Assembly (NCBI GenBank): GCA_963707895.1
Contig: CAVPRS010000002.1
Span: 1 to 64,000, forward strand
Direction of reading: 5' to 3'
Length of the DNA: 64,000 nucleotides
Source of the DNA: Fodinibacter sp963707895
Lineage (GTDB): Bacteria > Actinomycetota > Actinomycetes > Actinomycetales > Dermatophilaceae
The position numbers were made by a program, and so were the translations under genes. Positions 1 through 16,317 of this stretch are shown in pieces (position 1 is the stretch's first letter; each line of letters starts with the position of its first letter). Under the pieces are notes generated by a model that did not search any database, was not told the DNA's origin, and was given only the letters and a program-made list of their open reading frames with translations.

Positions 1-110
1 TGGCCGCCGGTGCGACCGCGGTCGTCTCGGCGCGGGGGTCGCCCGCCAGCACCGGACCCGCCGGTCGGACGGCCCGCGCTTCCGCGACGATCGCTGCTCT
101 CCTCGGCCAC
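1..110 (-). CDS. N-terminus of a Gly/Arg-rich protein (partial)
   Basis: I read a GTG start at 110, preceded by GAGGAG (119-124) at 8 nt spacing. The 36 visible codons begin VAEESSDRRGSAGRPTGG and continue rich in Gly, Arg and Asp, a disordered basic N-terminus. The gene runs off the left edge. In Mycobacterium tuberculosis the gene shortly after tyrS (Rv1691) encodes a TPR protein with a similar N-terminus, and here tyrS lies upstream on the same strand with an rrn operon between. That identity is inference from position and composition. A TACACT box about 70 nt upstream may be its promoter. Confidence 0.45.
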   Translation of the reverse strand, partial: MAEESSDRRGSAGRPTGGSGAGGRPPRRDDRGRTGG

Positions 111-245
111 GCCATCAACTCCTCGGTTCAGTTCGGGTGCAGGCGTCAGTTGTCGGGGCCGTACGCTCACCGTCGCTCAGTGTACGGATGCCGCACGTCG
201 GCACCGGGCGCCACGGCACTGCCGGCGGCCCTTTCCGGACAATGA

Positions 246-277
246 GAAAGGGCCCGCCTAAATAGGCGGGCCCTTTC
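246..277 (-). terminator. rrn operon terminator
   Basis: Two 15-nt arms (246-260 and 263-277) are perfectly complementary around a very short loop. The structure lies about 10 nt past the 3' end of 5S rRNA on the transcribed strand, and its last bases there are CTTTCTC. It is the expected intrinsic terminator of the ribosomal RNA operon. Confidence 0.85.
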
Positions 278-287
278 TTGAAAGTAT

Positions 288-406
288 GTCCGGCTGCGTC
301 CTACTCTCCCACACCGTCACCAGTGCAGTACCATCGGCGCTGAAGGGCTTAGCTTCCGGGTTCGGAATGGAGCCGGGCGTTTCCCCTTCGCTATGACAGC
401 CGAAAC
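288..406 (-). rRNA. rrf: 5S ribosomal RNA
   Basis: The minus strand reads GTTTCGGCTGTCATAGCG at the 5' end and finishes GTAGGACGCAGCCGGACA, typical actinobacterial 5S rRNA of about 119 nt. It is the last gene of the 16S-23S-5S operon. Ends are estimated by homology and may be off by a few bases. Confidence 0.93.
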
Positions 407-440
407 TCTATGGAGATGTCAGTCTTCCCGACCGTATCTC

Positions 441-484
441 GGGAACTGCACAGTGGACGCGAACACGCATTGAAATCTTTGGGT

Positions 485-494
<10 letters not shown>
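441..494 (-). other. 3' arm of the 23S precursor processing stem
   Basis: This stretch carries ACAGTGGACGCGA and ATCTTT blocks that recur in inverted orientation at 3595-3645, just before 23S. In the precursor RNA the two arms can pair into the long stem that RNase III cuts to release pre-23S rRNA. The pairing is seen in the sequence; the RNase III role is standard knowledge for bacterial rRNA. Confidence 0.7.
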
Positions 495-5469
<4,975 letters not shown>

Positions 5470-5472
5470 TGT

Positions 5473-5524
5473 TTGACTCTCGGCGAACCGAGAAATCTTG
5501 ACTATCGGCGAACCGATAAATCTT
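5473..5524 (-). repeat. Tandem 25-nt hairpin units in the rrn leader
   Basis: Two copies of a 25-nt unit sit head to tail directly before 16S. The first forms a 6-bp stem at 5478-5493 and the second at 5503-5518, each with a UUCG loop in the transcript. The copies differ at one stem position, C-G in one and A-T in the other, so the pairing is kept by a compensatory change. This suggests selected RNA structure, probably in pre-16S folding or processing. Confidence 0.7.
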
Positions 5525-5555
5525 TACCCTTGGAGGGTTGTTTCACTGGCTGAGC

Positions 5556-5584
5556 ACGAACAACTAGCTTTCGCTGTTGTTCGT
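5556..5584 (-). other. rrn leader hairpin with GAAA tetraloop
   Basis: Nine perfect base pairs (5556-5564 with 5576-5584) continue into three more (5566-5568 with 5573-5575) past one bulged base. The transcript loop is GAAA, a GNRA tetraloop. It lies in the 16S leader between the promoter and the tandem hairpins. A boxB-like antitermination role or a processing role is possible but inferred. Confidence 0.6.
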
Positions 5585-5677
5585 TGTCAACCAAAGGATT
5601 TTCGTGCATCGCTGCGTCGCCGGCCTGGTGGCCGACTCGGAAACGATGCGACGAGGTATTACTTGGCATCGATTTTT

Positions 5678-5700
5678 GACACGCTGTTGAGTTCTCAAGG
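5678..5700 (-). promoter_or_regulatory. Conserved rrn leader box (TTGAGAACTCAA)
   Basis: The minus strand reads CTTGAGAACTCAACAGCGTG. Actinobacterial rrn leaders carry a closely similar conserved element linked to antitermination and processing. A related GTTGAGAACT sequence precedes 23S near 3640. Confidence 0.6.
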
Positions 5701-5785
5701 TTCGGACGCGCACCAGCGACTGGCTCATCGAGCTCGTCGTCGGGGCTGGTATCCGTGTCGCCCGCCGTGGCGGGACAACTGTTCT

Positions 5786-5815
5786 AACTTACCCGCGTCC
5801 ATGCTTGGGCGTCAA
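5786..5815 (-). promoter_or_regulatory. Candidate rrn promoter
   Basis: The minus strand has TTGACG (5810-5815), an 18-nt spacer and TAAGTT (5786-5791), an acceptable sigma-70-type promoter about 310 nt upstream of 16S. Additional rrn promoters may lie further upstream in the 5820-6180 stretch, where I could not assign a clear one. Confidence 0.5.
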
Positions 5816-5819
5816 ATCC

Positions 5820-6179
5820 GTGATCCGCTCTGGGAGCGGTCGAACTTGATCACGCTTGGATCTCTGCGGGGCGCCCACACTAGCACCTCGCGGTGGCCAG
5901 CTCCAACTCGTTCTCCGTGCCCACCGAGGTGGTCTGACGGGTCCCTGTCGGGTGTGGGTTCAGCTCGCGGGACCGGCCTGCTTGGGGCTGGGTGGTGACC
6001 CATCCGCTTGGCGTCCGTTCCTCCCTCTCGGGCTGACGTCGAGAACATTAGATGACGTTCCCCGCAGAACACAAATCGGCGTCGCCAGCGGCGGGTCGTG
6101 GAGGGTGCGATTCGATGGAACACGTTGCGGGACATCGTATTTGGTAGTCCGCGTCCAGGTCGAGGCACTCAGTGAGCGC
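5820..6179. other. Intergenic region between the rrn promoter and tyrS
   Basis: About 360 bases without a supported gene. It lies between the end of tyrS and the candidate rrn promoter, and is locally less GC-rich around 6040-6145. Open frames here lack homology to anything I recognise. It probably holds upstream rrn promoter elements and the 3' end of the tyrS transcript. Confidence 0.5.
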
Positions 6180-7448
6180 TCAACCGGCGTCCGGCAGGCG
6201 CCCGGCCGCCAGCGCCTTGCGACCACGCCGGAACACGACGACCCGCCCATGGAGCACGTCCGCGGGGGTGATCACCCGTTCGGCGTCGGTCACCTTCTCG
6301 CCGTTGACCGACGCTCCCCCGTCGCCGATGGCCCGTCGGGCCGCGTTGCGCGACTCGACCAGGCCCACCGCCACGAGCGCGTCGACCACGCTCATCCCGA
6401 CGTGCACCACGCCCCCCGGCAGCTCCGCGGTGGCGTCGACGAGGGTGCCGGCGTCGAGGCCGCGCAGGTCGCCCTTGCCGAACAGCGCCTCACTGGCGGC
6501 CTGCACCGCCGCCGTCGCTCCCGCGCCGTGCACCAGGGTCGTCACGTCGGCGGCGAGGGTCCGCTGCGCCGCGCGGCGGAACGGCTCCTGCTCCACCTGG
6601 CGCTCGAGCTCGGCCAGCTCCTCGCGGGTGCGGTCGGTGAACACCCGCAGCAGGGTGAGCACCGAGGCGTCCTCGACGTTGAGCCAGTACTGGTAGAAGG
6701 CGTAGGGGCTGGTCATCTCGGCGGACAGCCAGATGGCGTTGCCGGCGCTCTTGCCGAACTTCTCGCCGGAGCTGTCGGTGAGCAGCGGCGTCGTCAGCAG
6801 GTGCACCGACGCACCCTCGACCCGGTGGATCAGGTCGGACCCGGCGGTGAGGTTTCCCCACTGGTCGTTGCCACCGGTCTGGAGCGTGCAGCCGAAGTCG
6901 CGGTAGAGCTGCAGGTAGTCGAGCCCCTGGAGCAGCTGGTAGCTGAACTCGGTGTAGGAGATGCCCTCGTCGCTGTTCAGCCGCGCGGCGATGGCCTCCT
7001 TCTTCACCATCTGGTTGACCCGGAAGTGCTTGCCGACGTCGCGCAGGAAGTCCAGCGCCGACATCGGCGCGGTCCAGTCGAGGTTGTCGACGAAGATCGC
7101 GGGGTTGTCGCCCGCCGAGGCCAGGAACGGCTCGACCTGGCGGCGGATGTTCGCCACCCACTCGGCCGTCTGCTCCTTGGTCTTGAGAACCCGCTCCGCC
7201 GTCGGCCGGGGGTCGCCGATCAGCCCGGTCGACCCGCCGACGAGGCAGATGACGCGGTGCCCGGCCCGCTGCAGGTGGCGCAGCACGACGAGCTGCACGA
7301 GGTTGCCGAAGTGCAGCGAGGGAGCCGTGGGGTCGAAGCCGCAGTACGCCGTGATTGGCCCGTCGGCGAGTGCCTGGCGCAGCGCGGACTCGTCGGTGGT
7401 CTGCGCCACCAGCCCCCGCCACTGCAGCTCGTCGAGGATGTCGCTCAC
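6180..7448 (-). CDS. tyrS: Tyrosyl-tRNA synthetase
   Basis: Cytoplasmic class I aminoacyl-tRNA synthetase that charges tRNA-Tyr with tyrosine using ATP. The protein is 422 aa, the family norm. The HIGH signature appears as PSLHFGN (residues 43-49), the KMSKS loop as KFGKS in the middle, and a C-terminal S4 RNA-binding domain follows. I chose GTG at 7448 (VSDILDEL) because AGGGA lies 7 nt upstream and family members begin here; longer in-frame versions extend into non-homologous sequence. The 112-nt leader (7449-7560) has two GC-rich hairpins, one at 7470-7497, but no T-box signature that I can see. The neighbouring mpg and arg genes match the actinobacterial argGH-mpg-tyrS order. Confidence 0.95.
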   Translation of the reverse strand: MSDILDELQWRGLVAQTTDESALRQALADGPITAYCGFDPTAPSLHFGNLVQLVVLRHLQRAGHRVICLVGGSTGLIGDPRPTAERVLKTKEQTAEWVANIRRQVEPFLASAGDNPAIFVDNLDWTAPMSALDFLRDVGKHFRVNQMVKKEAIAARLNSDEGISYTEFSYQLLQGLDYLQLYRDFGCTLQTGGNDQWGNLTAGSDLIHRVEGASVHLLTTPLLTDSSGEKFGKSAGNAIWLSAEMTSPYAFYQYWLNVEDASVLTLLRVFTDRTREELAELERQVEQEPFRRAAQRTLAADVTTLVHGAGATAAVQAASEALFGKGDLRGLDAGTLVDATAELPGGVVHVGMSVVDALVAVGLVESRNAARRAIGDGGASVNGEKVTDAERVITPADVLHGRVVVFRRGRKALAAGRLPDAG

Positions 7449-7560
7449 TGGTCGTTCCCTTCGCCGCGCGGGCGCCACGGCCGGATGCCGGGCGCCCGCC
7501 ACAGCCTGCCACGCACCGCCGCGTGGCGCGGGCAGCGCCTGCCGTGCGGACGCCGACCCC

Positions 7561-8121
7561 TCACGCCCGCTCGTCGGCCAGCACCGCGTAGGTGAGCCCG
7601 TCGACCCAGCCGAGCTCGGCGTGCCACGAGTCACGCACCCCGTGCTGCTCGCGCCGCATGCCGGCCTTCTCCATGACCCGCCACGACGCGATGTTGTCGG
7701 CGAAGCAACTGGCGGTGACGCGGTGCAGGCCGAGGTCGCCGAAGGCGAGGTCGAGCGCGGCGCGGACCATCTCGGTGGCGTAGCCGCGGCCGTGGTGCGC
7801 CGGGTCGAGGAGGTAGCCGAGCAGCCCCTCGCTCCCCAGCGCGGGCGAGTCGGGGCCCTGCCCCATGCCGTCGCCCACCTCGAGCGAGAGCGTGCCCACG
7901 ACCCCGCCGTCGACGACGGCCACGACGGAGTGGTCCCGCGGGTCGGCCGCCCCGCGCCACCAGGACGCCCGGTACGTCTGCGGGTCGACCTCGGTGCGCA
8001 GCAGCCAGCGCGTGACGTCGGGGTGGTTGCGCCACGCCAGCACCGCGTCGAGGTCCGCGTCGGACGGCACCCGCAGCTCGAGGTGGTCGGTGCGCCGGGG
8101 CCAGAGCTCGGGTCGGGTCAT
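7561..8121 (-). CDS. GNAT-family N-acetyltransferase (RimJ/RimL-like)
   Basis: A 186-aa single GNAT domain that would transfer an acetyl group from acetyl-CoA to an amine, perhaps a protein N-terminus. The acetyl-CoA loop is visible as HHGRGYATE and is followed by AFGDLGLHRVTASCFADN, typical of the RimJ/RimL subgroup (ribosomal-protein acetyltransferases). The substrate cannot be read from sequence. The ATG at 8121 has a TAGGCA box 6 nt upstream, so the transcript is probably leaderless. It is transcribed divergently from the adenosine deaminase gene, with 86 nt between them. Confidence 0.85.
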   Translation of the reverse strand: MTRPELWPRRTDHLELRVPSDADLDAVLAWRNHPDVTRWLLRTEVDPQTYRASWWRGAADPRDHSVVAVVDGGVVGTLSLEVGDGMGQGPDSPALGSEGLLGYLLDPAHHGRGYATEMVRAALDLAFGDLGLHRVTASCFADNIASWRVMEKAGMRREQHGVRDSWHAELGWVDGLTYAVLADERA

Positions 8122-8127
8122 GCGACC

Positions 8128-8133
8128 TGCCTA
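8128..8133 (-). promoter_or_regulatory. -10 box of a leaderless GNAT transcript
   Basis: TAGGCA on the minus strand ends 6 nt before the ATG at 8121, placing the predicted transcription start at or next to the start codon. Confidence 0.45.
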
Positions 8134-8207
8134 CCGGTCGCGCCCTGCCCCGCGCCACCGGGTTCCCGCGAGCAGGCTCGGTACGCCATCGGGCACACTG
8201 GCCCGCC

Positions 8208-9260
8208 ATGAGCACCGACGCGGCACCCGCACCCGACCTCACGACCTTCGTCGCCGGCCTGCCCAAGGCCGAGCTGCACGTGCACCACGTCGGGTCGGCC
8301 TCACCGCGGATCGTCGCCGAGCTCGCGCAGCGGCATCCCGACAGCCCCGTGCCGCACGACCCCGAGGCCCTCGCCCGCTTCTTCACCTTCACCGACTTCG
8401 CCCACTTCATCGACGTCTACCTCACGACGGTCGGGCTGCTGCGCACCGCCGAGGACGTGCGGATGCTCACCTACGAGGTGGCGCGGGACCTCGCGGTCCA
8501 GCAGGTGCGCTACGCCGAGCTGACGATGACGCCCTACACGTCGGTCGTGCGCGGCATCCCGATCGAGGCGTACACCGAGGCGATCGAGGACGCCCGCGTC
8601 GCCGCCGAGCGCGACCACGGTGTCGTGCTGCGCTGGATCTACGACATCCCCGGTGAGTCGGGCCTGGAGTCCGCCGACGCGACCCTGTCCTACGCCCTCG
8701 ACCACCGGCCCGAGGCCCTCGTCGGCTTCGGGCTGGGTGGCCCCGAGATCGGTGTGCCACGGGCCCAGTTCGCGCCGCACTTCTCGGCCGCGCGGGCCGC
8801 CGGGCTGCACTCGGTCCCCCACTCCGGCGAGTCGACCGGCCCCCAGTCGGTGTGGGACGCCCTGACCCTCCTCGGCGCCGAGCGGATCGGCCACGGCACG
8901 TCGGCGGTGCAGGACCCGGCCCTGCTCGCGCACCTCGCCGAGCACGGCATCCCCCTGGAGGTCTGCCCGACCAGCAACGTCGCGACCCGGGTCGTCGAGC
9001 GCATCGAGGAGCACCCGATCCGCGCGATGCGCGACGCCGGCGTCGTCGTCACCGTGAACAGCGACGACCCGCCGATGTTCGGCACCACGCTGAACCGCGA
9101 GTACGAGATCGCGGCCGGCCTGCTCGACCTCGACGCGGCGGGCGTGGCCGAGCTCGCCGTGGCCGCGGTCGACGCCAGCTTCGCCCCGGATGACGTGAAG
9201 GTGCCGCTGCGCGCCGAGATCGCCGCGTACGCCGGCCTGCCGCCGGGCGCCAGGGGCTGA
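8208..9260 (+). CDS. add: Adenosine deaminase family protein
   Basis: Zinc hydrolase that deaminates adenosine or a related aminopurine nucleoside to inosine, in purine salvage. The protein is 350 aa. Metal and catalytic residues are visible in order: HVH in KAELHVHHVGS near the N-terminus, HSGES (catalytic His/Glu), IGHG, and NSDDP near the C-terminus. The usual HLDG segment reads HHVG here, so substrate preference could differ. Some actinobacterial relatives deaminate aminodeoxyfutalosine for menaquinone synthesis, so strict adenosine specificity is not proven. ATG at 8208 fits the family N-terminus. The gene stands alone on the plus strand. Confidence 0.88.
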   Translation: MSTDAAPAPDLTTFVAGLPKAELHVHHVGSASPRIVAELAQRHPDSPVPHDPEALARFFTFTDFAHFIDVYLTTVGLLRTAEDVRMLTYEVARDLAVQQVRYAELTMTPYTSVVRGIPIEAYTEAIEDARVAAERDHGVVLRWIYDIPGESGLESADATLSYALDHRPEALVGFGLGGPEIGVPRAQFAPHFSAARAAGLHSVPHSGESTGPQSVWDALTLLGAERIGHGTSAVQDPALLAHLAEHGIPLEVCPTSNVATRVVERIEEHPIRAMRDAGVVVTVNSDDPPMFGTTLNREYEIAAGLLDLDAAGVAELAVAAVDASFAPDDVKVPLRAEIAAYAGLPPGARG

Positions 9261-9398
9261 GCCGGGGTCAGCGCAGCGCGGACGTCACGCGCACGGCACC
9301 GGCCCCGAAGCTCGTGTCGGCCCACGCCGTGGAGGCTGCCGTCGGGATGGCCGCGGCGAGGATCGGGGCGGACGGGCGGTACATCCCGCTGTGACGGC

Positions 9399-10028
9399 TC
9401 AGCGGTGCGCCGAGTTCCCGGGGCGGCCGGGTCGGTAGGCGCTCACCGTCGGGTCGCCGTCGACCCAGAACCGCCAGGGGTAGGTCGCCCCGTCGCCGCC
9501 CGGGCCGCTCACGCCCACGCGCGGGCCGGTGCGCACCTCGGTCGCCTCGACGAGCACCTCCGGGGCCTCGACGCGGCCACCGGCTCGCGGGCCGACGAGC
9601 GACATGCCGTTGTGCTCGCGGCCGAGGGCCAGGGTCGTCGCGAGCCGGGCCGGACCCCGGGCCAGGTCACGCGGACGGAACCCGGGGCGACGCCCGGCCG
9701 CGACGTCGTGCCCGTCGACGACCTCGCCGGCCCGCAGCAGCACCGCCGAGGCCTCCCCCTCGGGGCCGGTCACGACGTTGGCGCAGAAGTGCATCCCGTA
9801 GGTGAAGTACACGTAGAGGCGGCCGGCCGGGCCGAACATCACCTCGTTGCGCGGCGACCGGCCACGGAAGGCGTGCGACGCGGGATCCGCGGCACCGGCG
9901 TACGCCTCGACCTCGGTCAGCCGCACGGTGACGCCGCCGTGGCTGATGCGGCACCCGAGCAGGTCACGCGCCACCCGCAGCGGGTCACGCGCGAAGAACG
10001 CCTTCGGGAGCGGGTGGGCGGGGGGCAC
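9399..10028 (-). CDS. mpg: DNA-3-methyladenine glycosylase
   Basis: Base-excision-repair enzyme of the AAG/MPG family that removes alkylated purines from DNA. About 209 aa, normal length. Family signatures are LLGCRISHGGV, the catalytic-Glu region LTEVEAYAG, ASHAFRGRSPRN, and the substrate-pocket segment YVYFTYGMHFCANVV. I chose GTG at 10028, 23 nt after the argH stop; no better start is in frame and the Shine-Dalgarno is weak, so the exact start is uncertain. It probably shares the arginine operon transcript. M. tuberculosis also has mpg beside tyrS. Confidence 0.9.
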   Translation of the reverse strand: MPPAHPLPKAFFARDPLRVARDLLGCRISHGGVTVRLTEVEAYAGAADPASHAFRGRSPRNEVMFGPAGRLYVYFTYGMHFCANVVTGPEGEASAVLLRAGEVVDGHDVAAGRRPGFRPRDLARGPARLATTLALGREHNGMSLVGPRAGGRVEAPEVLVEATEVRTGPRVGVSGPGGDGATYPWRFWVDGDPTVSAYRPGRPGNSAHR

Positions 10029-10051
10029 GAGCCCAGTGTGCTCGCTGTCGC

Positions 10052-11520
<1,469 letters not shown>

Positions 11521-11524
<4 letters not shown>

Positions 11525-12024
11525 GGGAGGTCCCTCCGGGTGTAGGACAGCAGGCGGTCGGCGACCTCGGCGCTGCGCTGCTCGCCGGCCGTCACCACCA
11601 TGATGGTGTCGTCGCCGGCGATGGTGCCCAGCACCCCCTCCAGCCCGGCGTGGTCGAGCGCGGACGCCAGGAAGCTCGCCGCCCCCGGCGGGGTGCGCAG
11701 GATCAGCAGGTTGGCGGAGTGGTCGGCCGAGACGAGCAGCTCGTGGCAGCGGGCCTGGAGCCGGGTGACCCGCTCCTCACCGTCGGGCGCGGCGCGCACC
11801 GTGCGGTCGCCGCCCTCCCCCGGCACGGCATACACGAGGTTCTTGCCCACGCGCACCCGCTCGGCGCCCACGTCGACGAGGTCGCGCGACAGGGTGGCCT
11901 GGGTGACCTCGATGCCGTCCTCGGCGAGGTGGTCGAGCAGCTCGGTCTGGGAGCGCACCGGGGTCGACGCGAGGATCTCGACGATGCGCTGCTGGCGCGC
12001 GGCGCGCGAGGTGGAGATCGTCAT
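11521..12024 (-). CDS. argR: Arginine repressor
   Basis: Hexameric transcription factor that binds ARG boxes when arginine is abundant. The protein is 167 aa. An N-terminal winged-helix DNA-binding domain (TSRAARQQRIVEIL through VTQATLSRDLVDVG) is followed by the arginine-binding trimerisation domain with the GTIAGDDTIMVV motif. ATG at 12024 shares its A with the argF stop (TGATG); a GTG one codon earlier is an alternative. Its likely targets are visible here: ARG boxes at argC (17768-17785) and argG (63772-63790). Confidence 0.95.
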
Positions 12025-12976
12025 CACGCCACCGCCTCGCCCGTGCGGTGCTGCTCGACGAGCCACGAGAGCAGGGCCTTCTGCGCGTGCAGGCGGTTCT
12101 CGGCCTCCTGCCAGACCAGGGATGCCGGGCCGTCGATCACCGCGGCGTCGACCTCGAGCCCGCGGTAGGCCGGCAGGCAGTGCAGGAACACGGCATCCGC
12201 CGCCGCCTGCGCCATCAGCGACTCGGTGACGCGGAACGGGGCGAACGGGCTGTCGGCGCCCTGGCGTGCCTCGCTCTCGGCCTCGAGGCCCATCGACACC
12301 CAGGTGTCGGTGGCGACGACGTCGGCACCGGCCACCGCCGCGGCCGGCTCGTCGGTGACGAGCACCGAGCCGCCCTGCTCGGCCGCGATGGCCTGCGCGC
12401 GCGCCACCACGTCGGCGCGCGGCGGGTGCGACGGCGGGGTACCGACCCGCACGTGCATCCCGGCGAGCGCGCAGCCCAGCAGGTACGAGTGCGCCATGTT
12501 GTTGGCCCCGTCGCCGACGTAGGCGAAGGTCAGCCCGGCCGTGCTGCCCTTGGCCTCGAGCACGGTGAGCAGGTCGGCGAGGATCTGGCACGGGTGGTAG
12601 TCGTCGGTGAGCGCGTTGACCACCGGCACCCCGGCGAACTCGGCCATCTCCTCCAGGGCGCTCTGGCCGAAGGTGCGCCACACCACCGCAGCGGACTGGG
12701 GACCGAGGATTCGGGCGACGTCGGCCACGGACTCGCGCACCCCGATGCCGGCGAGGCGGCCGTCGACCACCATCGGGTGGCCGCCGAGCCCCGTCACGGC
12801 GCCGACGAACGACACCTGGGTGCGCAGGGTGGGCTTGTCGAAGAGGATCGCCACGGTGCGAGGGCCGGTGAGGCAGCGGTCGGCGTAGGGATCGGCCTTG
12901 AGAGCGAGCGCCCGGTCGAGCACGGCCCGCTGCTCGGCGGCGGTCAGGTCGTCGTCGGCGAGGAAGTGGCGCAGGG

Positions 12977-12980
<4 letters not shown>
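12024..12980 (-). CDS. argF: Ornithine carbamoyltransferase
   Basis: Converts ornithine and carbamoyl phosphate to citrulline. The protein is 318 aa. The carbamoyl-phosphate loop, usually S-x-R-T-R, appears as KPTLRTQVSF, with HPCQILADLLT and the ornithine-side motif LHCLPAYRG also intact. ATG at 12980 overlaps the argD stop by 4 nt (ATGA). The product acts in the cytoplasm as a trimer in this family. Confidence 0.95.
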
Positions 12981-14207
<1,227 letters not shown>

Positions 14208-14215
<8 letters not shown>

Positions 14216-15149
14216 CGCGGGCCTCCTCGTCGGGCAGCACCATCGTGCCGATGCCCTCGGACGTGAAGACCTCGAGCAGCAGGCTGTGCGGCTGCCGGCC
14301 GTCGACGACGTGCGCCTGCGGCACCCCGGCCTCCACCGCCCGGATGCACGCCTCGAGCTTGGGGATCATCCCGGCATCCACGGTCTGGAGCAGGCGTCGG
14401 GCGGCCGACACGGTGAGCTCGGAGAGCAGCGAGGTGCGGTCGGGCCAGCCGGCGTAGACCCCCTCGACGTCGGTGAGCACGACGAGCTTGCGCGCGCCGA
14501 GGGCGGCGGCCAGTGCGGCCGCGGCCGTGTCGGCGTTGACGTTGAGCACCTGCCCCTCGACGTCGAGGTCGGGGGCGATCGTCGAGACGACCGGGATCCG
14601 GCCGGCCTCGAGCAGGTCGAGCACCGCCGTCGGGTCGACCTCGACGACGTCGCCGACCAGGCCGATGTCGTGCTCCAGGCCGTCGACGACGACGCCGCGA
14701 CGACGCGCGCCGAACAGCCCGGCGTCCTCGCCGGAGAGCCCGACGGCGACCGGGCCGTGCTGGTTGAGCAGCCCGACGAGCTCGCGGCCGACCTGCCCGG
14801 TGAGCACCATCCGCACGACGTCCATGACCTCCGGGGTGGTGACCCGCAGGCCGCCCTTGAACTCGCTCTCGAGGCCGAGCCGGTCGAGCATGCCCTTGAT
14901 CTGGGGGCCGCCGCCGTGCACGACGACCGGGCGCAGGCCGGCGAAGCGCAGGAACGCGACGTCCTGCGCGAAGGCGGCCTTGAGCTCGTCGTCGACCATC
15001 GCGTTGCCGCCGTACTTGACGACGACCAGCGCCCCGCGGAAGCGCTCGAGCCAGGGCAGCGCCTCGACGAGCGTCGCCGCCTTCGACTGGGCGACGCGCA
15101 GCGCGGCGGCGTCGATCGCGCCGCGCAGGGCCTGCTCGGGGGGTGTCAT
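14208..15149 (-). CDS. argB: Acetylglutamate kinase
   Basis: Phosphorylates N-acetylglutamate with ATP and is usually the arginine-feedback control point. The protein is 313 aa. VVVKYGGNAM and VVVHGGGPQI are the phosphate-binding glycine motifs, and VLNVNADTAAAALA is the acetylglutamate/ATP region. The N-terminal helix LRVAQSKAATLVEALPWL matches the extension found in arginine-sensitive hexameric forms, so feedback inhibition is likely (inference). It starts 16 nt after argJ. Confidence 0.95.
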
Positions 15150-15165
15150 CGGTGGTCCTTCGGGC

Positions 15166-16317
15166 TCAGGTGGAGTAGGCGGAGTTCTCGTGCACGTAGT
15201 CGTGCGTGAGGTCGTTGGTCCAGATCGTCGCGGTGCTGTCCCCCGCGTGCAGGTCGACGACCACGAGCACCTCGCGGGGCGTGAGGTCGACGAGCGAGCG
15301 GTCCTCCCCCACCCCGCCGGCGCGACAGACCTGCACGCCGTTCATCGACACGTCGAGGGATGCCGGGTCGAACGCGGCCGCGGTCGTCCCCACCGCCGCG
15401 AGCACCCGTCCCCAGTTGGGGTCGTTGCCGAACACGGCGCACTTGAACAGGTTGTTGCGGGCCACTGCGCGCGCCACTTCCAGCGCGTCGTCGACGGACG
15501 CCGCCGAGCGCACCTCGACGGCGATGTCGTGGTGGGCGCCCTCGGCGTCGGCGACGAGCTGTCGGGCGAGGTCGGCGCACACCTGGGTCACGGCATCCGC
15601 GAGGTCGGTGGGGGTGACCCGGACGCCAGAGGCTCCCGAGGCGAGCAGCACCACGGTGTCGTTGGTCGACATGCACCCGTCGGAGTCGACCCGGTCGAAC
15701 GTCGTGGCCGTTGCGGCGCGCAGCGCGGCGTCGAGGTCGGCGGGTGCGGCGGCGGCATCCGTGGTCACGACGACGAGCATCGTGGCGAGCGCGGGGGCGA
15801 GCATGCCCGCGCCCTTGGCCATCCCGCCGACCGACCAGCCGGCGCGCTCGGCGACCGCCGTCTTGGCGACGGTGTCGGTGGTCATGACCGCCTCGGCGGC
15901 GGCCGGTCCGCCGTCGGTGGCCAGGGCGGCCGTGGCCGCGTCGACGCCGGCGAGCAGCAGCTCCATCGGCAGCCGTTCGCCGATCAGGCCGGTCGAGCAG
16001 ACGACGACGTCCCCCGGCGCGATGCCGAGCGCCTCGCCCACGTGCTCCGCGGTGCGGTGGGTGTCCTGGAAGCCGGGGGCGCCCGTGCAGGCGTTGGCGC
16101 CGCCGCTGTTGAGCACGACGGCGTCGGCTCGTCCGTCGGCGACGACGGTGCGCGACCAGGTGACCGGGGCGGCCTCGACCCGGTTGCCGGTGAACACGGC
16201 GGCCACGTGGTGGTCCGGGCCGTCGTTGACGACGAGAGCGAGGTCGGGGCGGCCGGAGGCCTTCAGGCCCGCCGTGACGCCGGCTGCCCGGAAACCCTTG
16301 GGTGTGGTGACGGACAT
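15166..16317 (-). CDS. argJ: Bifunctional ornithine acetyltransferase / N-acetylglutamate synthase
   Basis: Transfers the acetyl group from N-acetylornithine to glutamate, so arginine synthesis runs as a cycle; many members also make N-acetylglutamate from acetyl-CoA. The protein is 383 aa. The self-cleavage site is visible as KGAGMLAPALATML, with the Thr after Ala as N-terminal nucleophile of the beta chain. NNLFKCAVFGNDPNWGR is also diagnostic. The start overlaps the stop of the ACT-domain gene by 1 nt. Confidence 0.95.
   Translation of the reverse strand: MSVTTPKGFRAAGVTAGLKASGRPDLALVVNDGPDHHVAAVFTGNRVEAAPVTWSRTVVADGRADAVVLNSGGANACTGAPGFQDTHRTAEHVGEALGIAPGDVVVCSTGLIGERLPMELLLAGVDAATAALATDGGPAAAEAVMTTDTVAKTAVAERAGWSVGGMAKGAGMLAPALATMLVVVTTDAAAAPADLDAALRAATATTFDRVDSDGCMSTNDTVVLLASGASGVRVTPTDLADAVTQVCADLARQLVADAEGAHHDIAVEVRSAASVDDALEVARAVARNNLFKCAVFGNDPNWGRVLAAVGTTAAAFDPASLDVSMNGVQVCRAGGVGEDRSLVDLTPREVLVVVDLHAGDSTATIWTNDLTHDYVHENSAYST

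Noticed and set aside
7449..7560. T-box riboswitch before tyrS
   Set aside because: No T-box core sequence and no specifier loop is seen; only ordinary GC hairpins are present.
5856..7595. A 579-codon plus-strand frame across the rrn promoter and tyrS
   Set aside because: It is antisense to tyrS with repetitive low-complexity translation and no start signal; tyrS is well supported.
9268..9385. A 38-codon minus-strand frame in the gap between add and mpg
   Set aside because: No ribosome site, no homology and too short to judge; recorded only as a possible decayed end.
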